The notes below the pieces were generated by a model. It saw nothing but the letters and a program-made list of their open reading frames with translations, searched no databases and was not told the origin of the DNA. Positions 1 through 10,730 of a DNA stretch of 64,000 bases are shown piece by piece (the stretch's first letter is position 1; each line of letters opens with the position of its first letter). The stretch comes from Candida dubliniensis CD36 (Eukaryota; Ascomycota; Pichiomycetes; Serinales; Debaryomycetaceae), in contig NC_012860.1 in NCBI RefSeq assembly GCF_000026945.1, positions 620,001 through 684,000 on the forward strand, in the 5' to 3' direction. The translations under genes and the position numbers were made by a program.

Positions 1-222
1 GATCTTGACTTTACAAAAGATTTAACCTACGATCATGTTCCCTGTGAATTACACGAGATACTCGAAATACAACCCGATATACATAAAGGACAAATATTTT
101 TTATTAATTTATTTGCTGAGAATTTGTTTAATAATGTTAGTGACTTATTACCCCAATTACAGTATACTTGTGATATTATTCTAGAGAACAAATTATTTTG
201 GTTGAATAGAGCAAAGAAATAA
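1..222 (+). CDS. 3' end of an unidentified protein-coding gene (partial)
   Basis: An open frame runs in from the left edge and gives 73 residues ending NRAKK before a TAA stop at 220-222. There is no ATG at its beginning, so this is only the C-terminus of a longer protein. The fragment is leucine- and isoleucine-rich (FFINLFAENLF, DLLPQLQY) and looks like a helical tail. I do not recognise the family. A 64-codon frame on the opposite strand is a shadow of it. Confidence 0.6.
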   Translation, partial: DLDFTKDLTYDHVPCELHEILEIQPDIHKGQIFFINLFAENLFNNVSDLLPQLQYTCDIILENKLFWLNRAKK

Positions 223-1133
223 TACATTGATTCATGCTTGTAATTAAGTTAAACCACATCAGAAGTTTGCCATTAACCACCGTTGCATTATTATTATTTA
301 TTATCATTATTATCTGTTTTTATGTTGTACACATTTTAGTTTTGGATTGGATTCACACGATAAACATATAGTTAATTATCTTATAGAGTATAATACTAAC
401 TGGATTATACAAATTAATATATATGTTTCCATATGCTTGAAAGGGTTCCGGATTTGTCTTTATTGTGAACATAGGTGTTAACTTGTAGATGGGAACTATT
501 TGTCTTTGTAGCAAAGAGACACAGAAGTTTTTTACTAAATAAGAACAATTGCATTGCTTAGAAGCTGTGTATAAATTGCATATAATTGTGGGTTATTTTC
601 AACTGATGAAAATTTCAAGTTTGTACCAAAATAATTAGTACGAAGCCCAAGAATCAAAAATAGGGGGCAGAATCCAGGTGGTATGTGTGTATAGTGGACT
701 CACCAGTAGTACCACTTAAATTCGCCACAAGGTGTAATCCGACAGAGGACACGACGAATACTCGCACCAACCAAAAAGTGTCCACCAATTCTTTTTTTGG
801 TTTTTTTTTTTTTTTTCTGTTGGTATTTAAACTCTTTTGCATCTTCATTAGGATCTAACAGCTTTCATCATACCTCATCATCTCCAACCAACTTCTCTCT
901 CTTCTTCATTTTCAGAATTTTTTTTTTCCCTCTTTCTTCCATCCCTCATTTCTCCCAGATTCATTTTTTTGGTTTTTTTTTCAACAACACCTTTCCAATT
1001 GTAAATATTTAGTTTTCTGTTAGTTCATCGACATAAACTGGTTTGTTATTTTATGTTTCTTATAAACTGAAAGAAAATCCAAACAGCAAAGATCTTTTTT
1101 TTTTTTTTCAAATTACAACGCAATCTAGTAAAA
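223..1133. other. Intergenic region and VTS1 promoter/5' UTR
   Basis: This 911-base gap holds no convincing gene. From about 790 it becomes strongly pyrimidine-rich on the + strand, with T runs at 792-817, 918-927 and 1094-1109, as in long Candida 5' leaders. The 71-codon frame at 797-1012 is translated homopolymer (mostly F and S) and was not accepted. Confidence 0.6.
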
Positions 1134-3185
1134 ATGGAACAATCTCAAGGAAACATCGCCAATTCCCCACCAACTTCAGAAATCCCCCAAAGACCAATTA
1201 TATTGTCTCCACCGCCATTGGACCAAAACTCCTTCAACCAATCGTTGAACGATTTGCTGATATCTGTTCCTCAAGGTCATGCCAATAGACAACAAAGTGT
1301 TGGGTACAATTTGCAACATGAATTTGAAACATTGACAGCTAATTTGGATTTGGACTTGACTAGTTCCATGAGAAACATTACTCAGAGTGCTCCCCCTAAC
1401 CAACAGCAGCAGGCTCAATTACAATCACATACACATACGAATTCACAACTATTGACTACCACTGATTCAAACACCAAACCGGCTCATTCGGTCAAACCCA
1501 CGTTGGTTGCCCCAGCTGCTTCAAGATATAGTTCTAATTTAGGTTCTGATTTATTGGGTAAATCTACTAGTTCTTTACTTGGTGATAACAATCCAGTTTC
1601 TCCAATCCAGAAATTCTCTTCAATTAATACTCAATTGGATAGTTTGTTGAACAACAATATTTCTGGTACCAAAAGTAAAACTGGAACCAATTCACCATTT
1701 TTATCAAACACTGGGTTATCCAATAGACCACAATCGGTTAATGATTTTACTAGTATTTTCAATCGTCAAGACCAACAACCACAACAATCGTTTCTGAGTT
1801 TTACTGCTCAACAACAACAAAATCAAAATCAAAATCAGAACCAAAAACAAAACCAATCAAACTTTTATCTGGATTTGATTGTATTCAGTAACTGGATTGA
1901 AAATTTAAATCCTCAAGATAATCTCACAATGATTGATTATTTGTGTTCAAATTTGCCACTCGATATATTATTGACTTTTAAGTCTAAGTTAGATTTGCAT
2001 TTGCAAGGTGGATCAGCCCAGAAACAACAACAACAACAGCAGCAGCAGCAGCAACAGCAACAACTACTACCACAATTTGTTATGTCACCTTATAGTCAAT
2101 ATGACCAACAACTTTACGGTGACATGGATAAATTAAACATTCAAGATGACAATTTTAAATCGAAACATGGTAATTCATCATTCAGAACCAATCAACTAGC
2201 CAATTTAATAGATAAAGTAGAACGACCAAAATCAGCTGATCCATTTGTCAATAATAACAAACATGGCCAATATCAACACCAAACATATAACCAAAACTTG
2301 TATCAACAACAACAACAACAACAAAATCTGTTAGTCGATAGAGCTAAATCTCCAACATCTCATTTATATGAAAAGACCAATTTTTTACAGTTAGCTGCAG
2401 CTAATTCAAATAATGTTGGTGGCAATTACAATCAATACATGTCGTCATTATCTTCTTCATTAGGTCAAACAAATCCAAACAATACATCTACTAGAGATGA
2501 CATGGATTTGAAGCTTGGAGCTTTGGCCACGATCAATTCAAGAGTTGCATTGGATTCAAATAGAAAACATCCTCATATAGCGACACCTGGATCAACTTGG
2601 AATAATCAAAATCATAGTCATCTGCAAATCTCTCCACCACACCATCAAATGCATAGCAGTGTACGTAATGTTTCAAATTTTGAAGAATCCATTAATCGAT
2701 CATTGAACTCGTCAAGCGTGCCTGCTAGTATGCACAAGGCAAATTATTCCAGCTCCCATAGCAATAATAATAATAATAATAATAATAACAACAATGGCAA
2801 TGTTAATTCTAATCAAAGTAAAGGAAATCATAAGAAGAAAATAAATTCTCCAACGTCAGCGGTTAGTATGCAACAAAATCCCACATCAGTAAATTCAACC
2901 ACTGGTGGTAATAGCGGGGCAAATGGTAATACTACAACCACAAGTAGTTCATCGTCATCTATGCCAATTGAAGTGTCAAGTCTTGAATTATTGAATAACA
3001 TCCCTGCATGGTTGAAATTGTTAAGATTACACAAGTATACCGAATGTTTAAAGGATATACCTTGGAAAGAGTTGATAGAGTTGGATAATGATCAATTGGA
3101 GAGTAAAGGTGTTGCTGCATTGGGTGCTAGACGTAAATTATTAAAGGCGTTTGATGTTGTGAAGAATAATTTACCAGTTGTTTGA
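1134..3185 (+). CDS. VTS1: Vts1-like SAM-domain RNA-binding post-transcriptional regulator
   Basis: The 683-residue protein ends in a SAM domain (about residues 620-680) with the segments AWLKLLRLHKYTECL, PWKELIELD and GVAALGARRKLLKAF, which closely match Smaug/Vts1 SAM domains. That family binds hairpins (Smaug recognition elements) in mRNAs and recruits the Ccr4-Not deadenylase to cause decay in the cytoplasm. The first 600 residues are low-complexity and rich in Q, N and S, with a weakly conserved globular stretch around residues 243-290. It is longer than the budding yeast protein (about 520 residues), mostly because of Q/N expansions. Codon 221 (1794-1796) is CTG, read as serine in this clade. 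The start is the first ATG after a pyrimidine-rich leader. Confidence 0.93.
   Translation: MEQSQGNIANSPPTSEIPQRPIILSPPPLDQNSFNQSLNDLLISVPQGHANRQQSVGYNLQHEFETLTANLDLDLTSSMRNITQSAPPNQQQQAQLQSHTHTNSQLLTTTDSNTKPAHSVKPTLVAPAASRYSSNLGSDLLGKSTSSLLGDNNPVSPIQKFSSINTQLDSLLNNNISGTKSKTGTNSPFLSNTGLSNRPQSVNDFTSIFNRQDQQPQQSFLSFTAQQQQNQNQNQNQKQNQSNFYLDLIVFSNWIENLNPQDNLTMIDYLCSNLPLDILLTFKSKLDLHLQGGSAQKQQQQQQQQQQQQQLLPQFVMSPYSQYDQQLYGDMDKLNIQDDNFKSKHGNSSFRTNQLANLIDKVERPKSADPFVNNNKHGQYQHQTYNQNLYQQQQQQQNLLVDRAKSPTSHLYEKTNFLQLAAANSNNVGGNYNQYMSSLSSSLGQTNPNNTSTRDDMDLKLGALATINSRVALDSNRKHPHIATPGSTWNNQNHSHLQISPPHHQMHSSVRNVSNFEESINRSLNSSSVPASMHKANYSSSHSNNNNNNNNNNNGNVNSNQSKGNHKKKINSPTSAVSMQQNPTSVNSTTGGNSGANGNTTTTSSSSSSMPIEVSSLELLNNIPAWLKLLRLHKYTECLKDIPWKELIELDNDQLESKGVAALGARRKLLKAFDVVKNNLPVV
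2025..2063 (+). repeat. CAA/CAG trinucleotide tract (13 glutamines) in VTS1
   Basis: Thirteen consecutive glutamine codons mix CAA and CAG inside VTS1. Shorter Q/N runs lie at about 1808-1856 and 2305-2328. Such tracts usually vary in length between strains. Confidence 0.95.
2763..2795 (+). repeat. AAT/AAC trinucleotide tract (11 asparagines) in VTS1
   Basis: Eight AAT codons are followed by AAC AAC AAT, giving 11 asparagines in the linker before the SAM domain. Confidence 0.95.
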
Positions 3186-3609
3186 TAACAGTATTTTTTT
3201 TTTTTTTGCTTTCTGGGAAAACTAGGTAAACTATAATACTACTATTCAATGTGTTTGATATGCTTTGAAATAGAAATATGTATAATAGAGGTTTAATTGA
3301 TTGAAGTTTTCTTGTTTTTTTTGTTTAATTACATCTTCTTCATCTTCTGTAAATATAAAATATAGAATTATTATTATTAATATCGAATATTAAATAAATA
3401 GATTTAATCAAACGGGACTTATAATTGACTTGGATTCTTGTTCTATATAAATAAGCAATGACCTCTCTGACTTCCTGATAGTAGTAATTAATTGAACCTA
3501 CTAGTTATCATAATGACAAAAAAATTTATAAAACCATCTGTTCCTAATTTGTGCCTCTGAACCCTTTAATTTAAAAAAGATATACCTATGTATCCATCAC
3601 TACCAATGA
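3186..3609. other. Convergent 3' intergenic region VTS1/YKT6
   Basis: This 424-base AT-rich gap lies between two convergent stop codons and starts with a T run at 3195-3207. It should hold both polyadenylation regions. No gene is visible. Confidence 0.6.
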
Positions 3610-4212
3610 TTACATAATCACGCAACAAGAATTGGTTTTCTTTGCTTGCTTATAAAACATTCTTGAAGAACTTGATAATGCTTCTGATTTATCAACCAAA
3701 GAATCTAACTTCTCACCCCTTTGTAAAACCCCTTCAATAGTTTTGTGTAATACAACCTTAGTATCATCTAATTCCTGTTGGACTTTCATGATTGAGTCAG
3801 CTTGAGTAGGGTCTTGATATTTTTTCAAATATGCTTCTAATTGTCCATATTGTAAAGTTTCATTTGTTTTATCAATATTTTCCCAATCAGATTTAGGATG
3901 TAATGATAAATATTCTTCCAAGATTTTATTTATTAAAGAATAAGCTGGTCTCACAGGATAATCTTTGTCCGTTATAATGATACCAGAAATTCCTTCTGAT
4001 CTGGTATAAGTATGACCAATATAGTTACCTTCTTCAACACTTTGTCTTTGTCCAGGTTGAGTTCTTTGAGATACAGTTTCTGCAAAAAAAGTCATGAATT
4101 GAGATACTCCATTTCTTTCGAAAAATGAAAACTGAGATAAATCTCTGGCTGATGTTAATTCTACTGCCTTGTCTCCAGTTGATCTTAAAATACCAATGTA
4201 ATAAATCTTCAT
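3610..4212 (-). CDS. YKT6: Ykt6 R-SNARE (longin domain, prenylated)
   Basis: The 200-residue protein matches Ykt6 end to end. It starts MKIYYIG, has a longin domain (about residues 1-130) containing [10 protein letters not shown] and [13 protein letters not shown], an R-SNARE motif (about 140-195) with the central arginine in VLQRGEKLD, and a C-terminal CCVIM box. The terminal CVIM is a farnesylation signal and the upstream cysteine a likely second lipid site. Ykt6 acts in ER-Golgi, intra-Golgi, vacuolar and autophagic membrane fusion. The open frame extends 66 codons further upstream to 4410, but that part is hydrophobic low-complexity sequence and the homology begins exactly at 4212. Confidence 0.96.
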   Translation of the reverse strand: MKIYYIGILRSTGDKAVELTSARDLSQFSFFERNGVSQFMTFFAETVSQRTQPGQRQSVEEGNYIGHTYTRSEGISGIIITDKDYPVRPAYSLINKILEEYLSLHPKSDWENIDKTNETLQYGQLEAYLKKYQDPTQADSIMKVQQELDDTKVVLHKTIEGVLQRGEKLDSLVDKSEALSSSSRMFYKQAKKTNSCCVIM

Positions 4213-5217
4213 TCTTCGAGGGTAAATATGTATATATAACAAAATAAAATGACGTGGGGCTTTACTTTTGTTTGTTGGAGAAAAGATCAAAAGTAAAAAA
4301 AAAAAAAGAAAAAGAAAACAGCAAAGTCTCATTTTTTTATTTACTTTTGTTTGATTAAACGATGCTTTGAACAAGACAAACAATCTATCTAAAGTACACG
4401 ACGATATCAAAAATCTAACAAATATGGTTTACAATCTACAAATCACCATTGATCCTAGTGCTGTATCAGGTTTTATATATTTAAAATAGCTAGAAAAGTA
4501 GTCAATACAATAATCTGTAGTTTAGTGGTATACAATTTGAAAAGTTTTTGCTAATGTTGTGGAGTTTCAAGAACAACTTTTGTTGTTATGAATCAGTAGT
4601 TGAATATTCATGATTCAAAACTAATATCTTCTAGCATGTGCTAGAAAGAGAATACTCTCTGTTAATAGCTTTAAACCTATGAAGTCAAATAAAAATACAG
4701 AGAATACTCCAATCCTTTTGATAAGTAATCATTTGGGTTAGCTCAAGCAAACACTATCTGTGACAGCATAAACAAAAGTGAGATAGTTTAACTTCAAAAG
4801 AATGTTATACGCCAGTAGTACTAGAGACGCTATCACCTTTGTGTTTAGCTCTTACAAGCCCTTACTGGTTATTATTAACTACAAGGACTTGGTGTGGATT
4901 GCACGACATATATTGGTTGAAAGCATTGTTGATGATAGGAGATAATAGTTAAAAATCCACAACTACTGTTTACACGACAAACAAGAAAAATAGAAAAGAA
5001 ATATTTTGTATTTGATTTATTTATTTAAATTTGAGCACACAAGTGACAAAATTTGAAATTTATTATAGAGCTTCATTGAATTCTCAGTCCAGCCTTATAA
5101 AACCCACTTTACTGTGGATAAATGACAATATAATTAGGTGGAACTGGCATTTTTTATCATTTAGTACAATACCCTTCCCCCCTCCTCCTTCTAATTTGCA
5201 TAGTCAAATTCCTTTCA
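4213..5217. other. Divergent promoter region YKT6 / Rab-like gene
   Basis: About 1 kb lies between two diverging genes. The longest frames are short (for example an ATG at 4424 with about 22 codons). A CT-rich stretch at 5166-5190 precedes the Rab start. I see no tRNA, repeat or conserved gene. Confidence 0.55.
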
Positions 5218-6087
5218 ATGTCAAAACACCGCTTAATTAATAATAATAAGAATAATACCAATGGCATTACACAACCATCCTTAAATCCAGTATCAATGGA
5301 AAACAGTAGTTCTAGCAACCCAAAAATAGGTCCTACACCGACGTTAAAAGTTGTATTGTTGGGAGATCTGGGTGTGGGTAAAACTTGTTTGAGATCTCAA
5401 TTTGTACATCATGTATTTACCAATGCATACAAGGCAACTATCGGAGGTGATTATTTGACAACATCGGTTATTCTACCGCAGCAAATACAACAATCGCAAT
5501 TATCGTCATCCACATCATCTGTGGATACCAAATCAAACTTTGCAACTGCAAGGCTACCGAATACGAGTACAAAAGTAAATTTGCAAATTTGGGATACAGC
5601 CGGCCAAGAAAGATTTAATAGTATATCACAGGCATTTTATCGAGGCACAGATGTATGTGTTTTGGTTTATGATGTTACCGATTACGAGTCAGTGCTAAGT
5701 ATAAGAGATTGGTTTAACCGATTTATGGAGCATTGTCATGTGGAATTTCCTGGAATTGTGATTGTGGGCAATAAACTGGACAAATCAAATGATCGATGTG
5801 TTGATTTGAACGAAATTAAAGATATTGTCACTACTAATACGACTTTTGCCAATTTGGGAGATTATATTGATGATTGGGACAATTCATTAATGGAGATAAG
5901 TGCCAAGCGTCTAGAACTAGTTGAAGAGTTGTTTTTGAGAGTTGCAAGAATTGGTGTTGACTTGTTGATGGGCAACAAAGGTGACAACAAAAGAAGATTG
6001 CAACAATTTGATAAGATTGATTTGAGAGAAACACATAATAGAATGGATAGTAATGCTACTAGTTCGTCGTCTAGTTGTGCCTGCTAA
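5218..6087 (+). CDS. Rab7-like small GTPase with an insertion before switch II
   Basis: The protein has 289 residues. It carries the P-loop GDLGVGKT (49-56), a switch I region ATIGGDYLTT, WDTAGQERF (125-133), NKLD (185-188) and SAK near 228. The C-terminus is CAC, a geranylgeranylation motif used by Rabs. Switch I and the FYRGTDVCVLVYDVT segment resemble Rab7/Ypt7, a regulator of late endosome and vacuole traffic. Two features are unusual: a 40-residue N-terminal extension, and about 30 S/Q/T-rich residues (about 88-118) between switch I and WDTAG, where Rab7 has only a few. It may be a second Rab7-type protein rather than Ypt7 itself, so I give no symbol. An internal ATG at codon 27 is an alternative start. 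Confidence 0.85.
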   Translation: MSKHRLINNNKNNTNGITQPSLNPVSMENSSSSNPKIGPTPTLKVVLLGDLGVGKTCLRSQFVHHVFTNAYKATIGGDYLTTSVILPQQIQQSQLSSSTSSVDTKSNFATARLPNTSTKVNLQIWDTAGQERFNSISQAFYRGTDVCVLVYDVTDYESVLSIRDWFNRFMEHCHVEFPGIVIVGNKLDKSNDRCVDLNEIKDIVTTNTTFANLGDYIDDWDNSLMEISAKRLELVEELFLRVARIGVDLLMGNKGDNKRRLQQFDKIDLRETHNRMDSNATSSSSSCAC

Positions 6088-6277
6088 AAGGATTGCCAAA
6101 ATAATAGGCAAAATAAAACTGATTAGTATAGAAGAAGTAGTTTACATTACTTCTTTTTTTTTTTTTTTTTCATTACTAAATATAATAAATACAATGACTT
6201 AATTTTAAATAATTTATTTACAAAAAAAGGCTACATTTATGTACGAGTGATGCATAATCATGTTACATGATTTTCTT

Positions 6278-7039
6278 CTAATCAGATTTAGTGTTTGGTT
6301 TAATCTTGTCTTCGTTGATTCCTTGTTCAATTTGTTCAATTGCAGGTTCAGTAGTCTCAAGAACAACATGTTCGACAACCTCAGTGCTTGCTTCCTCTTC
6401 ACCATCATCATACAATTCGTCCTTATAATGTTCAGGATATCTCTTGAAACAAGATCTCATGTTTTCAAATTTCTTGATACAATCAATTCCTTTTGGTTCG
6501 GTTTCTGAAAATACAAAACAGGAAAAGGCTTCCTTGAATTCTTCGCCACAAGGACCATGGGCCATACCTCCTAAACAAGGACAGTCCCAATTGATTTCAC
6601 CAGTATCTGGATTGAATGCAGCTTCTTGTTTACCTTCACCTTCACCTTCAGGTTGTCCATCACTTTGCGAGTTGGCTTTCTTGTCATCAACACTTGTCTT
6701 GGACTCAGAAGATTTTGTATCTTTGGCTTTTTTCGTTTTCTCTTCATTTTCTGTGACCACTTTTTCTTGTCTTGAATCTAATGATTCTTGTGCCTCTTTC
6801 GCAACAGCATCACCTTCTTGAAAAGCTTTTTCGATGTTATCAGCAGTGGATGCATTTTGGATTAAACTTGATTGTTGTGAAAAGTAGCCAAAAGCTAAAG
6901 CTCCAGTACCTACGACTCCAAGTAGTAATCTTGAGGTGTGATTGCTTGGTCTGGTTCTTGTAGTGGATAACTGTCTGGTCACTCTTGTAGTTGCTTGACG
7001 AATAAGACCTGATGATGATCTAGAAATTGCTCTATACAT
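6278..7039 (-). CDS. MIA40: Mia40 mitochondrial intermembrane-space import oxidoreductase
   Basis: The 253-residue protein has an arginine-rich presequence (about 1-35), a single membrane anchor (about 38-54), an acidic and lysine-rich linker (about 65-140) and the Mia40 core. The redox motif CPC is at 153-155, followed by twin CX9C pairs C164/C174 and C187/C197. Mia40 forms disulfides in small Tim and CX9C proteins as they enter the intermembrane space and passes electrons to Erv1. Fungal Mia40 is anchored in the inner membrane, as seen here. The charged frame at 6444-6821 on the other strand is a shadow. Confidence 0.96.
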   Translation of the reverse strand: MYRAISRSSSGLIRQATTRVTRQLSTTRTRPSNHTSRLLLGVVGTGALAFGYFSQQSSLIQNASTADNIEKAFQEGDAVAKEAQESLDSRQEKVVTENEEKTKKAKDTKSSESKTSVDDKKANSQSDGQPEGEGEGKQEAAFNPDTGEINWDCPCLGGMAHGPCGEEFKEAFSCFVFSETEPKGIDCIKKFENMRSCFKRYPEHYKDELYDDGEEEASTEVVEHVVLETTEPAIEQIEQGINEDKIKPNTKSD

Positions 7040-7714
7040 GATTTTGGAAACTAGAATGCTTATGAACGGGGGAAAGAAACAAGTAAATCAAAAAAAAAAT
7101 AAAAATAAAACCTGGGGACCAGTGTAAATGGACGGGTAAAACACTCAAACTGATAAGATGATGAAGTTCGTTTCTAGAAGTCTAAAGAATAAATATGCAA
7201 CAATCTAATGACTTGAAACTTGTCTTTTTCTAAATATAAATTGAGTTTTCAGCAATAGCAAGTTTAGCAGACAAAGAAAAAATTGTTCTTGAAGAAATTT
7301 TTCGTCCCAAATTGAATATTTCGGGATTCGGGGGGCGACGCACAGTAATCATCATCATTGTAAATTTGATTATTAAGCCTAAAGCGAAGACTTGACAAAT
7401 TACTGTCATTCTGATACACTATGTGCAGGCTTGGGGACTATTCTAGAAATGCAATAGTTAACCATAAAACGGACCAATACATTGGTCACCAAATTAATCA
7501 TAATATGAATTCATAATTCAAAATGGATTATTGAATAATTATTTGTTTTTTTTTTTCATACTAAAACTATATACACATACAATTCATTATCTCTTATAAT
7601 CCCCCAAAAAAAGAATTATCATAAAAAACATATATATAAAACCATACTAACAAAGATCCCTTAATTAATAATGTTCATCATCAAGAATAAATAGACAAAG
7701 AAACAACAAAAAAA
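7040..7714. other. MIA40 upstream region
   Basis: This 675-base gap lies between two genes on the minus strand, so it holds the MIA40 promoter and the 3' end of the next gene. A small GC-rich patch at 7320-7345 stands out from AT-rich surroundings. No gene is visible. Confidence 0.55.
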
Positions 7715-8089
7715 CTACTTTTCATCTCCTCTCTTTTGATATCTTATATCCTGTGTCAAGTCAGGCAATTTGATGACCTGTTGTTCTTCAACAATTTGTG
7801 TGTTACCATTATATGACTGGTCATACGCAGCATATCCAATAGATGCCAATACCACGACAATAGAAATGGCTCCCATCTTTCTAAAAAGCTTTAAAACCTT
7901 TTCGGATTCATGTGTATCCTCTGTTTGCACTCTTTTCATGTATTCTTTGACTGCAGCGAATTTTGTTTCCGTGATTGGCTGTGGGGGTGGTTGCTCGACT
8001 GAGTATGAGCGCAAGGGACGAAGCTCTAGGGCCATGGCTCTTCTGAATGCTCGGCTATGCTTGGAAGTACCTAATACTGTTCTCAACAT
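7715..8089 (-). CDS. Small probable mitochondrial inner-membrane protein, family not recognised
   Basis: The 124-residue protein has an N-terminus rich in arginine and poor in acids (MLRTVLGTSKHSRAFRRAM), typical of a mitochondrial presequence. A charged segment (about 45-70) follows, then one membrane helix GAISIVVVLASIGYAA (about 73-88) and a polar C-terminal tail. The layout fits small assembly factors or accessory subunits of respiratory complexes, but I cannot name a homologue. It lies in tandem with MIA40 on the same strand. It is supported as a gene by its length in compact DNA, the ATG start and the coherent topology. Confidence 0.7.
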   Translation of the reverse strand: MLRTVLGTSKHSRAFRRAMALELRPLRSYSVEQPPPQPITETKFAAVKEYMKRVQTEDTHESEKVLKLFRKMGAISIVVVLASIGYAAYDQSYNGNTQIVEEQQVIKLPDLTQDIRYQKRGDEK

Positions 8090-8341
8090 TGTGTAATGGA
8101 TATAGATATATACGTAGAATAATTAAGTGAGTCGATAAAAGAAATAAGTTATTTAAAAGAGTTTCTTCAAGAGAAACAACAACTATGGGGTTTTGTTTTA
8201 AACCAGTATGAATTTTTCACATTTTTCTACCTACAATTTTTTTTTTTTTTTTCCCCTCAGCGCTCATTCGCTGGTTATCTATAAAATCCAAACAACAAAA
8301 AATCTATAATAGATTGTTTTTCTCTTTATCTAAAAAATCTC

Positions 8342-10498
8342 TTATTGTATGCAACTAGTCAAATTTTCTAGATTGATTGGCACGAATTCCTCGTCGTCAA
8401 CTTTTCCCACCCATAACACATCATCGTCAATATATCCATAAATTTTTTTGTTCAGTAAGTCATTCTGATTAAACTGATATACGGGGAACCCCTTTTGTAA
8501 CAGTAGTTCATTTTTTAAAGGTTTCATTAATATGTTATTTTGTAAACAAAACTGGGCAACAACATCTTTAAATGAAGTGCTTAGTTGATAAGATGGTATC
8601 CCATTCACATTTACCTTTACGTTTCTAGAATTGCTTATTAATACCTCACAATCTGGTAGCATACTACCATTCAACTTAGGGACAGATTCGCATACAGCTG
8701 AATCGAACTTTGCTTCAATCATATCCAAGGCTTTGTTCAAATACCAATTAATGGTTTCTGAGGTGACATTATTGCATTCTTGTAGCTTATTAGCAAAATA
8801 TGAGTACCAGAAACTATACCATTTGGGAACACTTTGTGGTTCATTGACGAATGTTTGAAGCAACCTTTGCAACCACGGATTGAAAATCCGAAATTGTAGT
8901 AAAAATAATAAATCTTTGCCCTCGACATATTTGAACAATAAAAAGGCATTATCAATTCTTGCGATGTCATTTGCGCCATCAAACAGGAGAACTTCTAGCC
9001 ATTTGGTAAATGATCTGAAAAAAGTGTTGTAAAACGTTTCGACTTTTCTCGGTAGAAACTTGGTAACTGTTGGTGCCCAATTATTGTTAAATTCGTTGAT
9101 AATGCTGATTGCTTGCTCCATTTGTCTTTTCAGGGTCAGAAAATCCCACAAAGAACCATGAACTTCAAAATCAAGAAAGTTTTGGTATCTATCCACATAT
9201 TCCAAAAAGACTTGTTCAAAAATACCCAATTCATCGTTACAAAAGATTGCTATAAAATCTAATAAGTATTCAGGAAGATTGCAAATTGATCTGTTCTCAT
9301 TATCAATTATGTTAAACTCTGATCTCAAATACGGAACTATTATATTTGTTGCAAGTTGAGTCATTCGCTTTTCTTGGAATACAAATATTGGATTGCTCGC
9401 CCACGATGATAGGACAGATAACAAGACTTCATGATTCAGTATATCTTTATGTTTATCCTCTTCTTCTTCATCCACTGAATCGTAATATAGTATTTTTTTG
9501 ATAATTTTCGAATACTTGTTGTACAAGTATTTATCTAAATGTGCTGTTGAGGATTCAGCGCCAAATTGCAGGAATTCGTTTCTAATACTATGCAAAGTGG
9601 GAATCGCTTTCTCTTTTTGGTACAGTAAATCAAAAAATGAAGCATCTGTCAACCGTTCTAGTTGGTCTCTTTTCAATGAAAGGTATGCCAAAGCTGCACT
9701 GGCTTCCAGGGGGAAATTTGTTAATAACGCTTTTGATGCTTCTTCACTTGTTATCTCATTACTTGAAGCGTTCTTTAATATCTGTTTTATCTTTTGCAAG
9801 TTTTCTATTGTAGTTGACTCGTTTGCTTTCTCGAGTTCTCCTATCAGATATTCCACGATATTCTCTCGATCAATGATTTTAGTTACTTCTCCATAGATAT
9901 CATTTAAACTCGCAAGAACAGCTTCTGCTTTCAGAATGAATAGTTCATCCAGCAATGATAATCTCTGATCCAAAAAAATTCTAATATGTGAAGGCAAATT
10001 TATGTTTAGTTTCTCAAACTTCATGATTGTATCATACAATTTATCTGATAAAGAAGATGCTGTCACCTTTACAGATTTGTTTTTAAAATCTATACCCAAT
10101 TCGTCCTCGTCGCTATCTGAATAGTTACTTTGCACTTTCTCTTTGACTGCCCCGACACCTAATCCTTTAGGCCGTAGCTTGGTTTCAATGGGATTTATTA
10201 TTCCTTCCTGATTTACCCCTAGACCTTTTCCTTTTTGATACCCCATCTTCATTAATAATTTTGCCCCAATACCATACTTCTGGAAATTGTCAGATCTATC
10301 ACTATTAAGTTCTTCTCCATAAAGAGGTTGATCTATAGGTTTCTGATTCTCTTCTTCCTCTTCTTCTAGATCTGAGTATTCATCATGGATCGCTGCCATC
10401 ATCATACTACCCCTCGACATAGTAGTTTGTATATCCGATTCACTAGTCGTGTCTGACTTTTTAAACAATAAGCCTGTATTTTGAACATTTCCTGGCAT
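8342..10498 (-). CDS. SPP382: Spp382/Ntr1 G-patch splicing factor
   Basis: The 718-residue protein has an acidic N-terminus, a G-patch at about residues 74-116 ([20 protein letters not shown] followed by KGLGVG) and a long helical GCFC/TFIP11-type domain covering most of the rest. The family (yeast Spp382/Ntr1, human TFIP11) activates the DEAH helicase Prp43 through the G-patch to take apart the intron-lariat spliceosome. The length matches budding yeast Spp382 (about 708). The genes around it on the minus strand are unrelated. Confidence 0.9.
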   Translation of the reverse strand: MPGNVQNTGLLFKKSDTTSESDIQTTMSRGSMMMAAIHDEYSDLEEEEEENQKPIDQPLYGEELNSDRSDNFQKYGIGAKLLMKMGYQKGKGLGVNQEGIINPIETKLRPKGLGVGAVKEKVQSNYSDSDEDELGIDFKNKSVKVTASSLSDKLYDTIMKFEKLNINLPSHIRIFLDQRLSLLDELFILKAEAVLASLNDIYGEVTKIIDRENIVEYLIGELEKANESTTIENLQKIKQILKNASSNEITSEEASKALLTNFPLEASAALAYLSLKRDQLERLTDASFFDLLYQKEKAIPTLHSIRNEFLQFGAESSTAHLDKYLYNKYSKIIKKILYYDSVDEEEEDKHKDILNHEVLLSVLSSWASNPIFVFQEKRMTQLATNIIVPYLRSEFNIIDNENRSICNLPEYLLDFIAIFCNDELGIFEQVFLEYVDRYQNFLDFEVHGSLWDFLTLKRQMEQAISIINEFNNNWAPTVTKFLPRKVETFYNTFFRSFTKWLEVLLFDGANDIARIDNAFLLFKYVEGKDLLFLLQFRIFNPWLQRLLQTFVNEPQSVPKWYSFWYSYFANKLQECNNVTSETINWYLNKALDMIEAKFDSAVCESVPKLNGSMLPDCEVLISNSRNVKVNVNGIPSYQLSTSFKDVVAQFCLQNNILMKPLKNELLLQKGFPVYQFNQNDLLNKKIYGYIDDDVLWVGKVDDEEFVPINLENLTSCIQ

Positions 10499-10730
10499 TA
10501 AACTCCGTCTCTTTGTAATAGTGTTGATATGTATGTATGGTATATTTCTGGAGCTGAATTTTTTTTTTTTTTGTTTGGTTTTTGTGGACTTATACTATGT
10601 ACACACATCTACACCTGCCATACAAAAACTAATTAAACTCAGCAATGGTGATACTACAAATTCCCTTTTTGAGTACTTACTATAGTTTCAACTATCGCTA
10701 TCAAGAGCATTTACTTGGATCTGAACTTTC

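Noticed and set aside
797..1012. 71-codon frame before VTS1
   Set aside because: It is mostly phenylalanine and serine translated from T and CT runs of the leader.
4213..4410. 66-residue N-terminal extension of YKT6
   Set aside because: It is hydrophobic low complexity. Ykt6 proteins start at MKIYYIG, and a longin domain needs a free N-terminus.
6444..6821. 125-codon frame antisense to MIA40
   Set aside because: It lies entirely inside MIA40 on the other strand and has no independent features.
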